Position numbers and translations under genes: made by a program. The notes under the pieces were generated by a model. It searched no databases. It saw only the letters and a list, made by a program, of their open reading frames with translations, and was not told the origin of the DNA. Below are positions 44,187 through 56,195 of a stretch of DNA of 64,000 nt, one piece after another. The stretch is from Glebionis coronaria (lineage: Eukaryota; Streptophyta; Magnoliopsida; Asterales; Asteraceae): the NCBI GenBank assembly GCA_025667525.1, contig CM046874.1:422699729-422763728 (forward strand), in the 5' to 3' direction. Each line of letters starts with the position of its first letter. Position 1 is the first letter of the stretch.

Positions 44187-45696
44187 AGCCACCCCCACGA
44201 CTGTGTGAAACACACAGTTTACAACCTCCATTTCTGCCATTAAAGCTTTCCTCTTAGCTTGAACCAAATACGCACGGATCCCTTCACACGCAGGTTAGAA
44301 CACCACGTCCTTTCACTCTTTTTTAGTAATGGCTCATAGAAACAGCCCTACCATTGGATCCGTGCTAAATGTCATGACCCAAGACTAATTAAACCATTTT
44401 TGTACAAATTACTTCATCCCTACCAACCTACACCCCTCACTTCCTGGCGCCAGAGACCTCATAACTGAGGCTCCAGCGGGTAAGATAGGCCTTTATACTC
44501 GCCTGTTTGATGCGGCTAATTACCGCATCCCTTTCACCCATTTTCTCGTAGATCTGCTAGGATATTATTATGTACACATTAGTCAGCTCCACTGCATAGG
44601 TGCCTGTAAGATTAGCCAATTCGAGATTCTTTGCCGTGCTAGGAGAATCCCCCCAACCGTAGAGTTATTTAGGTTGTTTTATACCCCCAACTTGGTGAAC
44701 GGTTGGGTATCTTTCAAAAAACGAGCCTCCAACAGTCCCCAATCACACAACAAACCAATGGATTCACTGAAAAATTGGTATGATCACTACTTTTTCATTG
44801 ACGCAGTGGTATGGCCGGGTGATTATGCCATTAGAACTAGGATTCCGCACGACCCCAAGCCGCACACAAGTACATACAATCCTCGTCACTCCCAAGATTT
44901 AGATCTAAATAGGACTGGATTCCACAGAAACCTACCCGAATCATTCCTATGCTTGCTAGGAATTAGCCGCAATTACTTTGGTCCTTCCAATAGGTATCCC
45001 GTTTTTTGGAGAAGGCAGGGCGAAGGTAGGCTAATCATCCGTACGCCAAAGAGAATGTGTACATGTATTCGAGTAATATCTAACATACGTTGTTTTGTGC
45101 TGGACAGAAATGAACTTTTTTGGACTGTTGCGCCAAGGCGATCCAAGGCTTGTGCCGGAGGGTCTCCGTCCTCTCCGTGAAAATGAACAACCCCTTCTCA
45201 AGCACACCCGACCCGTGACGGTTTCCTTGTAAGCCGTGCCTGATCCCCATTCTGACGAGGAGCATGGAGACAACGGCGATGGTGACAATCAGATGAACGA
45301 AGGAGGGGCCGGGCCCTCCTCACCACATAGGGAACAACAGGGGGACAATATTGAACGAACCGACTCCAGCATTCGCCGACTGATGGGAGATGATGATGAT
45401 GAAGTGCAACAATATGTCAACCTGGAAGAAGAGGAGGAAGAAGTCGAGGAGGAAATCAACGAAGCAATAACGCAGCCCCTCGTCAGGCGTACCCGAAAAA
45501 GAAGCAACCGTGCGAGAGGGACTGCCTCAGTCGAGATTGGCGAACACAACGCCCCTGTCAAGAGACTTCGAGAAGACCACCCCTTGTATCAATCTGTCGG
45601 GAGTGCTACCCAGGGTTCCGAGGCTAACCGGGCCGCTCATGTCGATCCCGTGACTCAAATTGCCCCAACCGCATCCGAAGTAGCAAGAAGCAATAT

Positions 45697-45778
45697 GTAA
45701 GGCCCCATCTTAATATGTAAGAATGACAAGTTTTCTCGTAAGCAATACTTAAGATATTTCGTAATATTTGTTTCACAG
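45697..45778 (+). other. Intron 1 of the antisense gene
   Basis: 82 bases, GT...AG, with a T-rich 3' end (atatttgtttcacag). Removing it joins SN and MDNQAGAAP in one frame. A spliced antisense gene would be transcribed by RNA polymerase II from its own promoter. Confidence 0.6.
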
Positions 45779-46345
45779 GGACAACCAGGCTGGTGCCGCG
45801 CCTCCTTCTGACACCCAAGTTGATAAGGGAAAAGGACAAGCAATGGAAGAAAATCCCACGGCCCCCACAAGGTCTGGCCCCGTATTTGAAGATGGTTCAC
45901 CCATAGCCTCCCAAGACTTCCCCACGTCTGGCGCCCCCAACCATTTAACCCAGTATGGACTATTACCACAGCGTCACGATTGAGGAGCGCTGATGAGTGC
46001 CGGGAGTACCTCAACAACTGCATACCACCAAGCTTGGTGCAAGAGGTAAACTCACTCAGTCACGCGGATTTGGCGGATGAGTATAATGGCACTCTGGTGC
46101 ACCAAATGGCGATGGGAACCTCAATGAGGGTCAGGTTTGAAGCCGCGCTTGGGCATGTTGACTCTCTCAAGAGGAAAGTTGGACGGAGGGAGAAAATGAT
46201 TGAAGATAATGAAGCTCAGATCGCTGACCTCCAATCCCAACTAGTCAATGCCGAGGCGACCATCAAAAGACAGTCAGCCCGCGCGAGTGAATACGACCAG
46301 CAAGTATCCAACCTTGAGTCTCAACTAGATGCTGCAAACACCAAG

Positions 46346-46414
46346 GTACATATCCGTGCCGTGCCACCCATATTTAAAAAAAAATGAATGTGCTAACACG
46401 TTTTTTCCTTATAG
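46346..46414 (+). other. Intron 2 of the antisense gene
   Basis: 69 bases, GT...AG, 3' end ttttttccttatag. Joins NTK to VATAEASAHS in frame. Confidence 0.55.
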
Positions 46415-47170
46415 GTAGCCACGGCGGAAGCTTCTGCTCACTCTACTCCAGCCAGGTAGAAGTGCTTACCCAGAAACTAGAGGACGCGCACTTGGCCGTC
46501 CAAAAACATGGAGAAAGTACAAACAGACCTTGCTGAGGAGAGGGTCGTCATCCAAGAACTGAAAGAGGCACTTGCCCTAAAAGATTTGATGATTGATGCC
46601 CTCACTGCTGAGCGTGACAATGTATTATGCCCCCAACTGCTAACAGCCATTGCCGGCCGTAGGTGGATGGTTGGGCATGGAGCACGCCTAGCCGTCATGA
46701 AGGTGTTAGAGGCCCCGTCCTTTGTACAACAATTCGCCAACCTTGTGTCTGATGGTATTGACCATGGACGACACGAGGGAATGGTTGAGGCTGCTGAGCT
46801 GATCACGAAGGGAGGAGACATCGCCCATCATACCTTCTTTAAACCTGAAGCTGCCAGCAAGATGACTGCCTCCATGGCCACGATGCAAGATCTACACTAC
46901 CCATTCCTGGATGAGCTGGAGGCCACCAAAGATGCCCCAAACACTAAAATTATGGAAAAGCTCAGTCCTAGCGCGCCTTCCAATGCTTCCTTTACTCTGA
47001 CCCTTCCTATATATGAGGATGTAACCAGGGTCGTGCTTGACGAAGAACCCTTAGCTGTGGTGTTGGAAAGAACTGCGGCTCAAGCCCAGAAGCGAGGAGA
47101 AAGTGATGGATGGTTGTCGCGTCTGATCGAAGAGCAAGCAGAAATGGGTAGATTTCTCCCCTCTATTTAG

Positions 47171-47925
47171 GATGCTCCTTCTTTATGATCCCTTTCAGAC
47201 ACTTTTGTTTTGTAATCTATGAATATGTATTGTTTGTATTCGTCCGTGCATGTACACGGCTAACAATATTTGTGTTTTGTATATAAGTCCGTGAGTGACC
47301 ACGGCAAATTTGATATTTTTGGAAACCTGTGTATTTTTACTTGTGTTGAAATATTGTAGCCCAATACTGCATGACATATCACGTCTTACACACAAGGAAG
47401 GAAAATACATACAAGTCTATAATTTACTAGACATGCGACGTGCGTCTTTGCTATGCGGAGCACCGTGTGACTATAGCATATGAAACTTACCCCAACGTCT
47501 TGTGAGTAAGGTGTCTAGTAAGGATACATGATCCGTGCGGCTGGGGTTGCATCCCTCTTACGCGGCAAGTTGAATTAGTAGGTTCACTTAATCCTCTTAC
47601 CCCGCCTGGAGGCGTATAGTACATGTACAGTAAGAATGTATATGAATGAAACATGGCATATTATAATACAAGTAAAATTCATACGACTAACAAAGAATCT
47701 AACAAAGAAAGGAAAATAATTTGCACGAAACAGGCCGTGGAGCTAGCTAGGCACCACGGCATTTTATTAGAACGTTTACACTTTTGTTTGAATAATGACG
47801 ACAAGTCCTAAAAAACAAGAAAGGAAACTTAAACAAACATAAGAAAAAACAAACAAAACAAATAACCCGCATGGTTCTTTATTAAGACCGCCTATAGCGA
47901 AGTACCCATGCGGAAGCCGTAGCTT
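47171..47925. other. Non-coding spacer between the antisense gene and integrase of element E
   Basis: About 755 bases, AT-rich, with no open frame I can support. The 3' ends of the antisense gene and of pol face each other here, so it probably holds both 3' untranslated regions. Confidence 0.6.
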
Positions 47926-48915
47926 TCAAAGATAGCACCTTTTGAGATTGGAGATATTCCATGTGCGCTCTAGGTCGCGGCCATCCATGTCACGTAACTT
48001 GTACGCGCCTCGTCCCAAGGTTTCAGTGACTTCATACGGTCCTTCCCATTTAGGGCCCAGTTTTCCTGTATTCTCCACTCGACTCGCTTCGTTAGCACGA
48101 TAGACGTAGTCTCCCGGTCGAAAAGAAACACCCTTGACCTTGGCGTCATAATAAGCCTTCATCTTAGCCTCATTGATGGCTGCTATTTCCCTTTTTTCTT
48201 CCAACAGATCCAGGTTGATTCGCAGTTGTTCATCGTTTGTGACGACGTTAACCTCCGCCGTGCGGATGGTAGGCATCCCTATTTCTGCTGGTATAACGGC
48301 TTCAGTGCCGTAAGCCAATGCAAATGGAGTATCTCCGTTGGCTGTTTTGATCATGGTTCTATGTGCCCATAGCACGTGTGACAACTCATCGACCCATTTG
48401 CCCTGCCGTTCATCCAGCCGCGCCTTGATTCCATTCCCCAAGCTCCTATTTGCTCGTTCGACAAGGCCGTTCGTTTGTGGATGCTTAACAGACGCGAAGC
48501 GCCGTTTGATGTTCAATGATGTACACCAATCTTTGAATGGATTGTCCGTGAACTGCTTGCCGTTGTCCGAGATAATTTCTCCTGGTAGACCGAAACGGCA
48601 CACGATGTGTTCCCACACAAACTTCTTGACCTGCTTACCTGTGATAGACTTGACTGCCTTGGCTTCTATCCATCGTGTGAAGTAGTCCATTGCAACAATC
48701 AAGAATTTAACCCCCCCCCCCCCCGCAGCTACAGGAAATGGTCCTGCAATGTCAATTCCCCACTTGTAAAATGGCCATGGGGACGTGATAGGTGTAAGCT
48801 CCTGCTGCGGGTGTCGCGGTACTGGCCTATGCACTTGGCAATCATTGCACTTGCGAATCATGTCGCGCGCGTCTCTGTGCATGGTGGGCCAATAATAACC
48901 TGTTCGTAAGGCTCA
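47926..48915 (-). pseudogene. Element E integrase
   Basis: Follows the second RNase H in the same frame after a TGA at 48913-48915 (a CGA Arg codon changed at CpG would explain it). CNDCQVHRP is the end of the zinc part. The catalytic residues are all present: WGIDIAGPFP, ISDNGKQF and HPQTNGLVERANR. The C-terminal part includes YRANEASRVENTGKLGPKWE and ends RTWNISNLKRCYL. A run of 14 C at 48711-48724 encodes GGGG just before VKFLIVAMDYF. A homopolymer there may be a sequencing or replication artefact, but the frame is kept. Confidence 0.9.
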
Positions 48916-50500
48916 GGCTACCACGGATCGTGGGCCTGCGTGCATGCCGCACAACCCCTCGTGTATGTCACTAATGACGTAAGCCGCCTGGCGTGGTCCA
49001 ACACACCGCAGCCACGGCTGCAAGAACGAGCGCTTGTAAAGGATGCCTTCTCGGAGTTCAAAATGTCGTGACTTCCTTTTGATGCGTCTTGCTGCTTTTT
49101 CCTCGTCTGGAAGGGTTTCATTAGTCAAATAGTTGATGATTGGGGTCATCCACGTAGGTCCCTCCTCCTCAACTATAGCGGCTACCTCCCCTTCCATGAT
49201 AGATTTCTCCTTGAGTATTTCCACCAAAACCTGCTTAGACAAGTGGGCGAAGCTCGTGGACGCGATCTTACTAAGAGCGTCCGCTTTCTTGTTCTCGCCC
49301 CTTGGCACCTGCTTGATTGAAAACTTACTGAAAGTCGCGATTAACGACTTGACTTTTTCCAAGTACTTGACCATGTTGTCCTCCTTAGCCACATACCCAC
49401 CTAGAATATGGTTCGCGACAAGCCGTGAGTCCACGTAGGCCTCAAGGTTGCGGACTCCCATTCTAGCGGCGATTTTTAAACCCGCAATTAATGCTTCATA
49501 TTCCGCTTCGTTGTTGGTGGCCGTGAACTCAAAACGGAGGTCGTATGTGAATTCCATTCCTTCTGGATTCGTGAGGATGAGACCTGCCCCGGACCCGTCT
49601 GTACATGAGGATCCGTCCGTGAATAGAACCCAAGGTTCTGTTGGGATCTCGTCTTGCTTAATGATTGGTTCGTCCTCATCCGGCTTTTCGATCAGGAAAT
49701 CTGCCAAGATCTGGCCTTTAACAGCCGTCCTTGGTCTGTAAGATATATTGTGGCCTCCCAATAGGATGCTCCATTTCTCTAGCCTCCCTGCCACGTCCGG
49801 ACTAGAAATAACCTGCTTGATTGGCTGATCCGTAATCACCACAATTGGGTGCGCCTGAAAGTACCGGCGCAGCCGCTTTGTAGCAAATACTAGTGCTAAC
49901 ACCAATTTTTCCATGGAGGAATAATTCAATTCCGCCCCTTGTAGTGTTCTACTTATAAAGTAGACCGGAGTTTGTATTGTATCTCTATCCGTCATAAGTA
50001 CCGCGCTTATTGCGCCATGAGTAGCTGAGAGATACATAACTAGTTTCTCCTTTGGCCGGGGAGCTACGAGCATAGGGAGAGATGCGAGATGCTGCTTGAG
50101 TTGGCCAAAAGCTTCCTCGGCTTCCTTCGTCCAGCGGAAGTCTCCCTTTCTAATACACTTCTTGAGTGTCTTAAATAGAGGTAATGACTTCTCCGTGGAT
50201 TTAGATAGGAATCTATTCAGCCCGGCTAGTTTCCCATTCAGGGACTGCACCTCCTTCCGTGTCTGAGGGGACGGTAGTCGTATCACTGCGTCCGTCTTCT
50301 CTGGACAAGGTTTGATGCCGTTTGGGTCAATCAAGTATCCCAGGAACATTCCCTCAGTTGCTCCAAACGTACATTTCTTTGGATTTAATTTCATGTTAAT
50401 CCTTCTCAACGTGTCGAATGTCTCCTGGACATCCCGGAGAAGTGCCTCCTCCGTGTGGCTTTTTATCACCAAGTCATCAACATATACTTCCAGGTTGCGT
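48916..50500 (-). pseudogene. Element E reverse transcriptase (C-terminal), RNase H and second RNase H
   Basis: The RT catalytic motif YVDDLVIKSH lies just after a TGA at about 50498-50500. RNase H 1: MYLSATHGAISAVLM and NYSSMEKLVLALVFA, with VVITDQPIKQVI; the first catalytic Asp (expected in a CDAS-like motif) is not evident (YLSAT), as is common when a second domain takes over. RNase H 2: LFTDGSSCTDGSGAGLIL, TNNEAEYEALIAGL, YVDSRLVANHILGGY and ENKKADALSKIAS, with all expected acidic residues. The second domain resembles the archaeal-type RNase H known from the Tat lineage. Integrase follows. Confidence 0.88.
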
Positions 50501-53500
50501 CATATTTGTGATTCAAAATCCTTATCTACCAACCGCTGATATGTAGCGCCGGCGTTCTTCAATCCAAACAGCATTTTCGTATAGCAATATACGCCCTGGC
50601 TCGTATGGAACGTCGTTTTTTTCTGCATCCTCCTCCGCCATCTGGATTTGGTGATACCCTTTATATGCATCCAAGAAGCATTTGAAAGGATACCCACACA
50701 AGGACTCCACCTTCCAGTCGATTTCTGGTAACGGGTAACAGTCCTGTGGGCAGGCCTTGTTTAGATCCGTGAAATCTACACACATGCGCCAACTTCCGTC
50801 ATGTTTCTTGACCATGACCGGATTAGATAACCACTCGTGGTAGTATACCTCGCGCATGATGCCTGCGTCCACTAGTTTCCGTACTTCCTCCAGTATCACT
50901 TGGCTGCGCTCGGGCGCCTGGCCGCGCTTCTTTTGCTTAACGGGCTGGTACCCTTGGCGGATTTGGAGCTTATGCTCTGCTATCGCACGTGGCACACCCG
51001 TCATATGTTTTGGCTCCCATGCGAATATGTCCAGGTTTGCACTTAAAAGAGAGCACATGGCCCTTTTGCCGCTATCCGAGAGCGCCCCTCCTATGGATAC
51101 CTCCTGTTCCGGATAGTCAGGGTGAATGGCCACATTCCAATTGGGTGGTGGTGCCCCATCCTTGGGTGGGACAGGTGGAGCCGGTGTTGTCACGGTGTGA
51201 CACTCGGATGTTGGCACGACTGTGTTGTAAATAGTAACGATTCCCCCCTCAACGGGGAATTTGATCATTCCGTGTGCCGTAGAGGGTACTGCCCGTATAG
51301 CCAAAATGCCTGGTCTGCCTATGATTCCATTATACGGAGAGTGTGAACGTATCACCATGAAGTTCATCCACGTCGTAGTGGAATGTTCCTCATTCCCAAT
51401 GGTTACAAGCAAACGCAATTGCCCTATCGGCCAGATAGTGTCTCCACTAAAGCCAGTAAGCGGCAACGTGGCCGGTACTAATTGGCTTCTTATTTCTGGG
51501 CATAACTGCACAAAGCAGTGTTCATACAGTACCTCTGCTGACGATCCTCCATCCACATACATGCGACGAACATTGTGTGTTCTAATGCTTATCTCAATAG
51601 TGAGAGGCGCATCAATCACATCGCTTGATGTGATGGGAGGGAATGAGATTTCCCTGCCGCGTGAAAATTTTTGGCCTATTTTCTGTCTCGTGCGGCGCTG
51701 TCTGGATTGGATCATGTATATGGTCGAAGGCTTGTCCTTTTGGGGATCCTTCTTATCGTACTTCTTGTTGTTGTCTTTTCCGTCCTTCCAATCCTTAACT
51801 AGGTGCTTGAGTTTGCCTGATTTGATTAGCGACTCAATATGCTTCTTGAGCTGGATACACTCCTCCGTGCCGTGTCCTTTGTCATTATGGAACTCGCAGA
51901 AGCGACTTCCTTGCCGACGTTCCGGGGGAGTGGTCATTGGGGGAGGCCTTGGAAAGTTCGCCCCTTCAGTCAACAAGATCTCCCGGTAGGACATCTTTAG
52001 GGGGGTGAACTTATCGTCCGACCGGGCGCCTTTGCTTTGGCTCTTATAGTCCGAGCCCTTGTTATTGTTCTGGTTACCTTGACCGCCCGACTGTCTCCGG
52101 GACTGGTCATTTGACCGGTACCCATTTCCTCGGGATGGGTAGGCCGCGGCAACAGCTGTTTCTCCCTCTATGAAATTTCTGACCCTTTCCATGAGGTCAT
52201 CATATCTCTCTGGACGCTTGTCGTTGAGACGCCTGATCAGTTCTCTGTCTGTTATGGCGTGCATGTAGTCAGAGATTTTCAGGAGCTCTGGCATGGTTCT
52301 TGTGCGTGTGCACTCATCATTGAAGCGCTCAGTGAAGGCTTCTGTGGACTCCCCCGGCCGTTGCTTGACGGTTGCCAATGAGACCGGATCCCTATTATAC
52401 TTCTTCCTTTGAGTATAATTGTTCTCAAACGCAGTGCGTAGTTCCGTGAAACTATCAATGCTCCGTAGGGGGAGTGCCTCGAACCAGTCACGGGCGTTTC
52501 CAATCAAGGTCGAATTAAACATTTGGCACCATATGGGCATGGGCCATCGCTCAATCTTAGCATGCGTATCAAATATTTTGAGGTGATCCACAGGATCATC
52601 GGACCCATCATAAGTCTTGATACACGCCGGCATGCGACGTTTGGTGTCCTCAGAATAGTTCCGTATGCGGAGGGTAAACGGGTCTTCCCTGGGATCCGCC
52701 CATGGCCGGGTGAGCCTAGGGTCATCCCATGGTTCACACCATGGACGCGAGAGATCCTCCGCTTCCGCGTCTCGATAATAAGGACTATCATAATACCTAT
52801 CATTGTTTGGTGGTGGTGGAGGGGTGCGCCTAGGTCGGCGACGCTTAGGCGGATGGTCATCTGAATCCTCTTCGGACGGATCCGGGGATGGCGGTGGTGC
52901 CCCATTCTTTGCATAGGGACCACTTTTTTGGGATGAGCCAGGAGCCTTTTTCCTAGTGTTCATTCTGTCCCACACACTCGGGCGGCGTGTGGTTCTGGTC
53001 AGCTCTCGATCTGGCCGCTCGGGTGAGCCATCCGACCTTTCTCCTTCTTGAGACTGCGTTAATTCCTGTATAAGGCGATCTCCTATGCGCTCAAACACAT
53101 TCCGGGGTTGAGGGGTTTCCTCAAAGGTTCCCTGCTCCTGAGGCCGAGTTCTCCTTTTCCTCCGGTTTTGGGAGGGGGTGGTTGGTCCACTGTCACCAAA
53201 GTTGAGTCTGGCTTGGAGGTTCCTCCCCAGATTCAATCTTGATGCGATCCCTGGGACGATCCTTTCGAAATTCTGAGTGAGAACTCGAGTGATATCCTCC
53301 TCACTGAGTGGTAGGGCTTCCACTTCTTCCTCCGTCGAGGGTCTGCGCGGTTCCTTGTTAGGAGGGTCGGGCGCACTCCCTGGATCAGGGTTGTCCAGGG
53401 TTGAAGTAGGCGGGGGTGTCACCGAGATCGTGCTCGTCACCCCCGCGGGCTGAAAACCGCTACGGTTACCCAGCCCGCTTGCGAGGCGGTTAGGTGATTG

Positions 53501-53587
53501 GTTGGGGATGAGAATCCCTTCACCTTGGGACTTCCGGTTCCCCGGATTCACATTCCTGGGGTTAGTTGGCGGATGCCCCTTCGTCAT
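50501..53587 (-). pseudogene. Element E gag, protease and RT N-terminal part
   Basis: ATG at 53587 (MTKGHPPTNPRNVNPGNRKS). Open for 1021 codons to 50522. The N-terminal 250 residues are Pro/Arg/Ser-rich. The Gag capsid domain is at about residues 320-450 (MFNSTLIGNARDWFEALPL, ESTEAFTERFNDEC). The knuckle is CEFHNDKGHGTEEC near residue 560 (CX2HX4HX4C). The protease active site is DGGSSAEVLY near residue 675. RT starts near residue 880 (SNPVMVKKHDGSWRMCVDFT, FLDAYKGYHQIQMA). A one-base change in an A-run near 50625 moves the frame just before the CFxLKNAGATYQRL region, which continues to 50500 in the next frame. Confidence 0.9.
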
Positions 53588-53630
53588 TGGAAATTCGAGA
53601 TGAGATTTTGTTCTAGCTTAGTGTTATGGG

Positions 53631-53647
53631 TCCCACGGATGGCGCCA
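53631..53647 (-). other. Primer binding site of element E
   Basis: Minus strand TGGCGCCATCCGTGGGA, three bases from the 5' LTR. The TGGCGCC start is typical of gypsy PBSs. I do not assign the tRNA. Confidence 0.75.
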
Positions 53648-53650
53648 ACT

Positions 53651-54232
53651 TGTTGATGCAAAAGTTGGTTGATCCTTACTAGACCCGAATTAGGCTTAAT
53701 TCGGGTTGGCTGGGCTCCGGCTCCTGCACCAAGTGAATCGTTTGGTTGGGATCCTGCACACTAAACAGCACGCGTTAGGCTTACCGTGGGAATGTTTCCC
53801 TCGATTAGACTCCGGCGTGAGAGTAAGTAATCGGTTTAAGGTTTATGTGAGTTTAGAGTATAAGTCGTAATACCTTTGTGGAACCCTTGGGGGTTCCTTT
53901 TATAGGCAGTAAAACCCTAGTGGGCTTTCACTGATCCTTCGGCCCCAAGGAAGAGATAAGCACCAGAATTAGAATGATTGTTATCTTCTAATTCTGGTAG
54001 TGAATATCTCCTCTTATTGGGATTAAGATATTCCTAGACAGAATATTATTCTGTCTAACCCTAGGTCGGCCGTGTCGGCCGTACCGGGCCGTGGGCCGCA
54101 CACATGCGTGCGGTTATTGTTCATCCAAGCCCATAAGCCTGACTGACATTATTCCACCCATCTGTGATGGGCCGGACACGGGTAGTACCCATGGGCCGGG
54201 TCCATGACCCGGCTGGGGACTATACGTCATCA
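53651..54232 (-). repeat. 5' LTR of element E
   Basis: 582 bases, with the TATA box at 53896-53904 (minus TATAAAAGG). TSD TTAAC at 54233-54237. Confidence 0.96.
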
Positions 54233-54237
54233 TTAAC

Positions 54238-54973
54238 TTAGAAGACAAAGGAGTCTTCTTTTAAATACTAGGCGGTCTAGTTGCTGAAGAACAAGGACTG
54301 AAGAACGGCTTTAGTTCAGTTTGGTTTGACAATACCAAACTGAATGATGTCGATCTCCTCTAGGATACTGAAGACTCTTCAGTATTCTGATGGTTTGCAT
54401 TATGCGGGAAAAGATAACTTTAAGTCAAAGTAGGTTGCTTGTATACTTAGATATAAGTACAACCTTTATCTTTTCTAGAATAGTTTAATATGTACTTTGT
54501 ACTGTTTATCCAGTATGGGCATCAACCACCGACTGGATAAACCCATGCATTGAAACATGAAAATGCAAACCCTAGTTTACACTGCCTATAAAAGGAGTGT
54601 ACATTAGGAGAGAAAGGGTTAACCAATACAAGAGATTAGACTCTAGAAAACCTTTCTCTCTTGATACCAACTAAACCATATAGCCAAGATGCATATGAAC
54701 GTTTAGATTGGAGCTTAGACTTTAACTTTGGTTAGATGTTTAAGTAGAGGAGATCACAACCCATTGTCATTCAACCACTTTGTTATTCCGCAAACAAAGT
54801 GAGTTATAGATTCTTTATTTGATTCTAATAAAAATCTATACGTTGAAAAGTTATTGGTATTGTTGTTTTAATTGTTCATAGTTCTTATCTATTGTTAAAA
54901 CAACACACTTGAGTCGTAGTAAAGAGTTATTACTTAAGGTTAATAAGTAATAACGAATTACAAGGGACCAACA
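54238..54973 (+). repeat. 3' LTR of element C, second piece
   Basis: 736 bases continuing 42987-43159. The two pieces (909 bases) align with the 5' LTR across the element E insertion point. TATA box at 54597-54605. Confidence 0.93.
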
Positions 54974-56163
54974 CTAGGTTATAATACCTTAATGAAGGAT
55001 TACGAGTGGAATCGAAACGGAAAAACACCGAAACGAAGAAACGACTACTCGTAAACATAAAAAGAGAAGAGAGAAGAAGAGTGTATCAAATCCAAGTACC
55101 AATGCTTAAGAGATGAATGACAATCTTCAAGTTGTAGAAACGAAGAGCTTGTGTCATATATAGTGAACGGATTTGGTAATGAACCATACCACGCTATTTT
55201 TGTTATATAGAATAACAACACCTACTAATAAATGTCTTAAACTTTTACAAAGCATGAGCAAGAATATAGGTTCACTTTCTCTCTCGCGTGATCGAAAAAA
55301 TATCATTGTTAAGGGTTACAATGATAATATCCTTGGAATATTTCAATTCAAAATGTGTAGTATCCTAACTACAACATATGATGTAGTTTGGTATCTCAAA
55401 GGATTAATCAATCAACGTAGAGATGAGCTCAATTGCACATACTACACATGCTATAGGGCCTACTAACCGTATTAAGTTGCAAACCATATAAATCATGCTT
55501 GATAATTTAAGCTACTACAAACTCAATCTACAACTCCTATGTGAGTCAAGTATCCAAGACCATGAAGGTTTGAGATGGTTAAAGAATAGAATCACATACC
55601 ACAAATAAATGTCAAGTAAAGGATGCCAAAAGCAATCACATAGTCAAGTAATGATCAAAAGAATGATCAAATGGCGTGTGGAATGACGAAAACGTACCTT
55701 AGCCGCAAAGTGCATCCCAAGTCTCCTATGGACAAATGCAACACCCAAGCTTGACCAAAGTGCATACTAAGTCTTTAGGGGCTAGTATCACATCTACCAA
55801 TCCTGATATCATCATCCCATGATGTTGGAGATCGAAAGGAGATAAGTCTTCAAAAAGTGTAAGTAACTCAATTCACAACCAAATTAATGATTAACCTTCA
55901 TGAGTACCTACAAAAAAAAGACTCAAACTCGTATATACATTTCAAGAGCAAATTTAAAATGCATAAACGCTACTAACAAGATCATAATCGAGATGAGTTG
56001 TATTAGCATTAATTTTAAGATCTATTTTTTGAGTAAAAAATAGTTTTGACCATAAAAAAGCTTTAGAGCATCCAACCTTTCTAATTAGTAGAGATAATAG
56101 ATCGATCCAAACTTTAAAACACAATATACTTCAAATATCTTGTGTGACCATCGCTCTAATACC
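54974..56163. other. Unassigned AT-rich DNA right of element C
   Basis: No gene or complete repeat recognised. If the next feature is a copia LTR and PBS read on the minus strand, this stretch would be the decayed internal part of that element, but I find no copia domain in it. Confidence 0.4.
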
Positions 56164-56195
56164 AATTGTAGAAACTAGAATGGGGGGGGGGGTTG
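56153..56195 (-). mobile_element. Possible copia PBS/LTR edge (remnant)
   Basis: Plus strand GCTCTAATACCAATTGTAGA; on minus TGGTATTAGAGC is the tRNA-Met PBS with one change, next to an LTR-like edge ending in CTACA. A run of 11 G follows at 56182-56192, in a 'ggggggttgaat' setting I associate with plant copia LTRs. No partner LTR was found. Confidence 0.4.

Larger units (their letters stand above)
44329..47170 (+). pseudogene. Antisense accessory gene of element E ('putative gypsy type transposon' domain family)
   Basis: Runs on the plus strand, opposite to gag-pol. ATG 44329 opens a frame that has TAA at 44386-44388 and then stays open to 45180 (KIGLYTRLFDAANYRIPFTH, YDHYFFIDAVVWPGDY). This resembles the domain annotated as 'putative gypsy type transposon' (Pfam PF04195, from memory). 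A frameshift in or near a T6 run (about 45111-45140) precedes LRQGDPRLVPEGLRPLRE; a further TAA is at 45230. Two introns fit: 45697-45778 (GTAAGG...TTTCACAG) and 46346-46414 (GTACAT...CCTTATAG). Both restore the frame. Exon 2 ends in a long coiled coil (IEDNEAQIADLQSQLVNAEA). Frameshifts near 45975 and 46455 follow, and the end is at 47170. It is not functional in this copy. The role in the element is unknown. Confidence 0.72.
43160..54232 (-). mobile_element. Element E: Tat-lineage Ty3/gypsy retrotransposon
   Basis: 11073 bases, LTRs of 582 bases each, a perfect TTAAC TSD (43155-43159 and 54233-54237), PBS and PPT. The sense coding order (minus) is gag, protease, RT, RNase H, a second RNase H, integrase. 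An antisense gene lies between pol and the 3' LTR. Dual RNase H and an antisense ORF in this place are features of the Tat lineage. LTRs differ at 7 positions (1.2%), so it is the youngest datable insertion here. It lies inside the 3' LTR of element C. Confidence 0.94.
24560..54973 (+). mobile_element. Element C: SIRE/Maximus-like Ty1/copia retrotransposon with two nested insertions
   Basis: 5' LTR 24560-25466, PBS for initiator tRNA-Met, gag, a zinc-finger segment, protease, integrase, RT, RNase H, an extra env-like ORF, a polypurine tract and a 3' LTR in two pieces. Integrase lies before RT, which is the copia order. Removing element D and element E with one TSD copy each leaves 12399 bases, a usual size for SIRE-type elements. 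The flanks are CTAAG on the left and CTAGG on the right, a TSD with one change. LTRs differ at roughly 3% by eye. All ORFs are broken. Confidence 0.92.

Noticed and set aside
48711..48724. C14 run, and G13 (11489-11501) and G11 (56182-56192)
   Set aside because: Striking, but long G/C homopolymers are common sequencing or polishing artefacts and I cannot separate these from real expansions.
51122..51989. Plus-strand open frames of 74-242 codons opposite element E gag-pol
   Set aside because: Shadow frames over a GC-richer coding region; unlike 44329-47170 they lie wholly inside known minus-strand coding sequence.
54974..56163. Continuation of the organelle block right of element C
   Set aside because: No organelle gene or mitochondrial-style sequence is visible there; the block seems to end before 24560.
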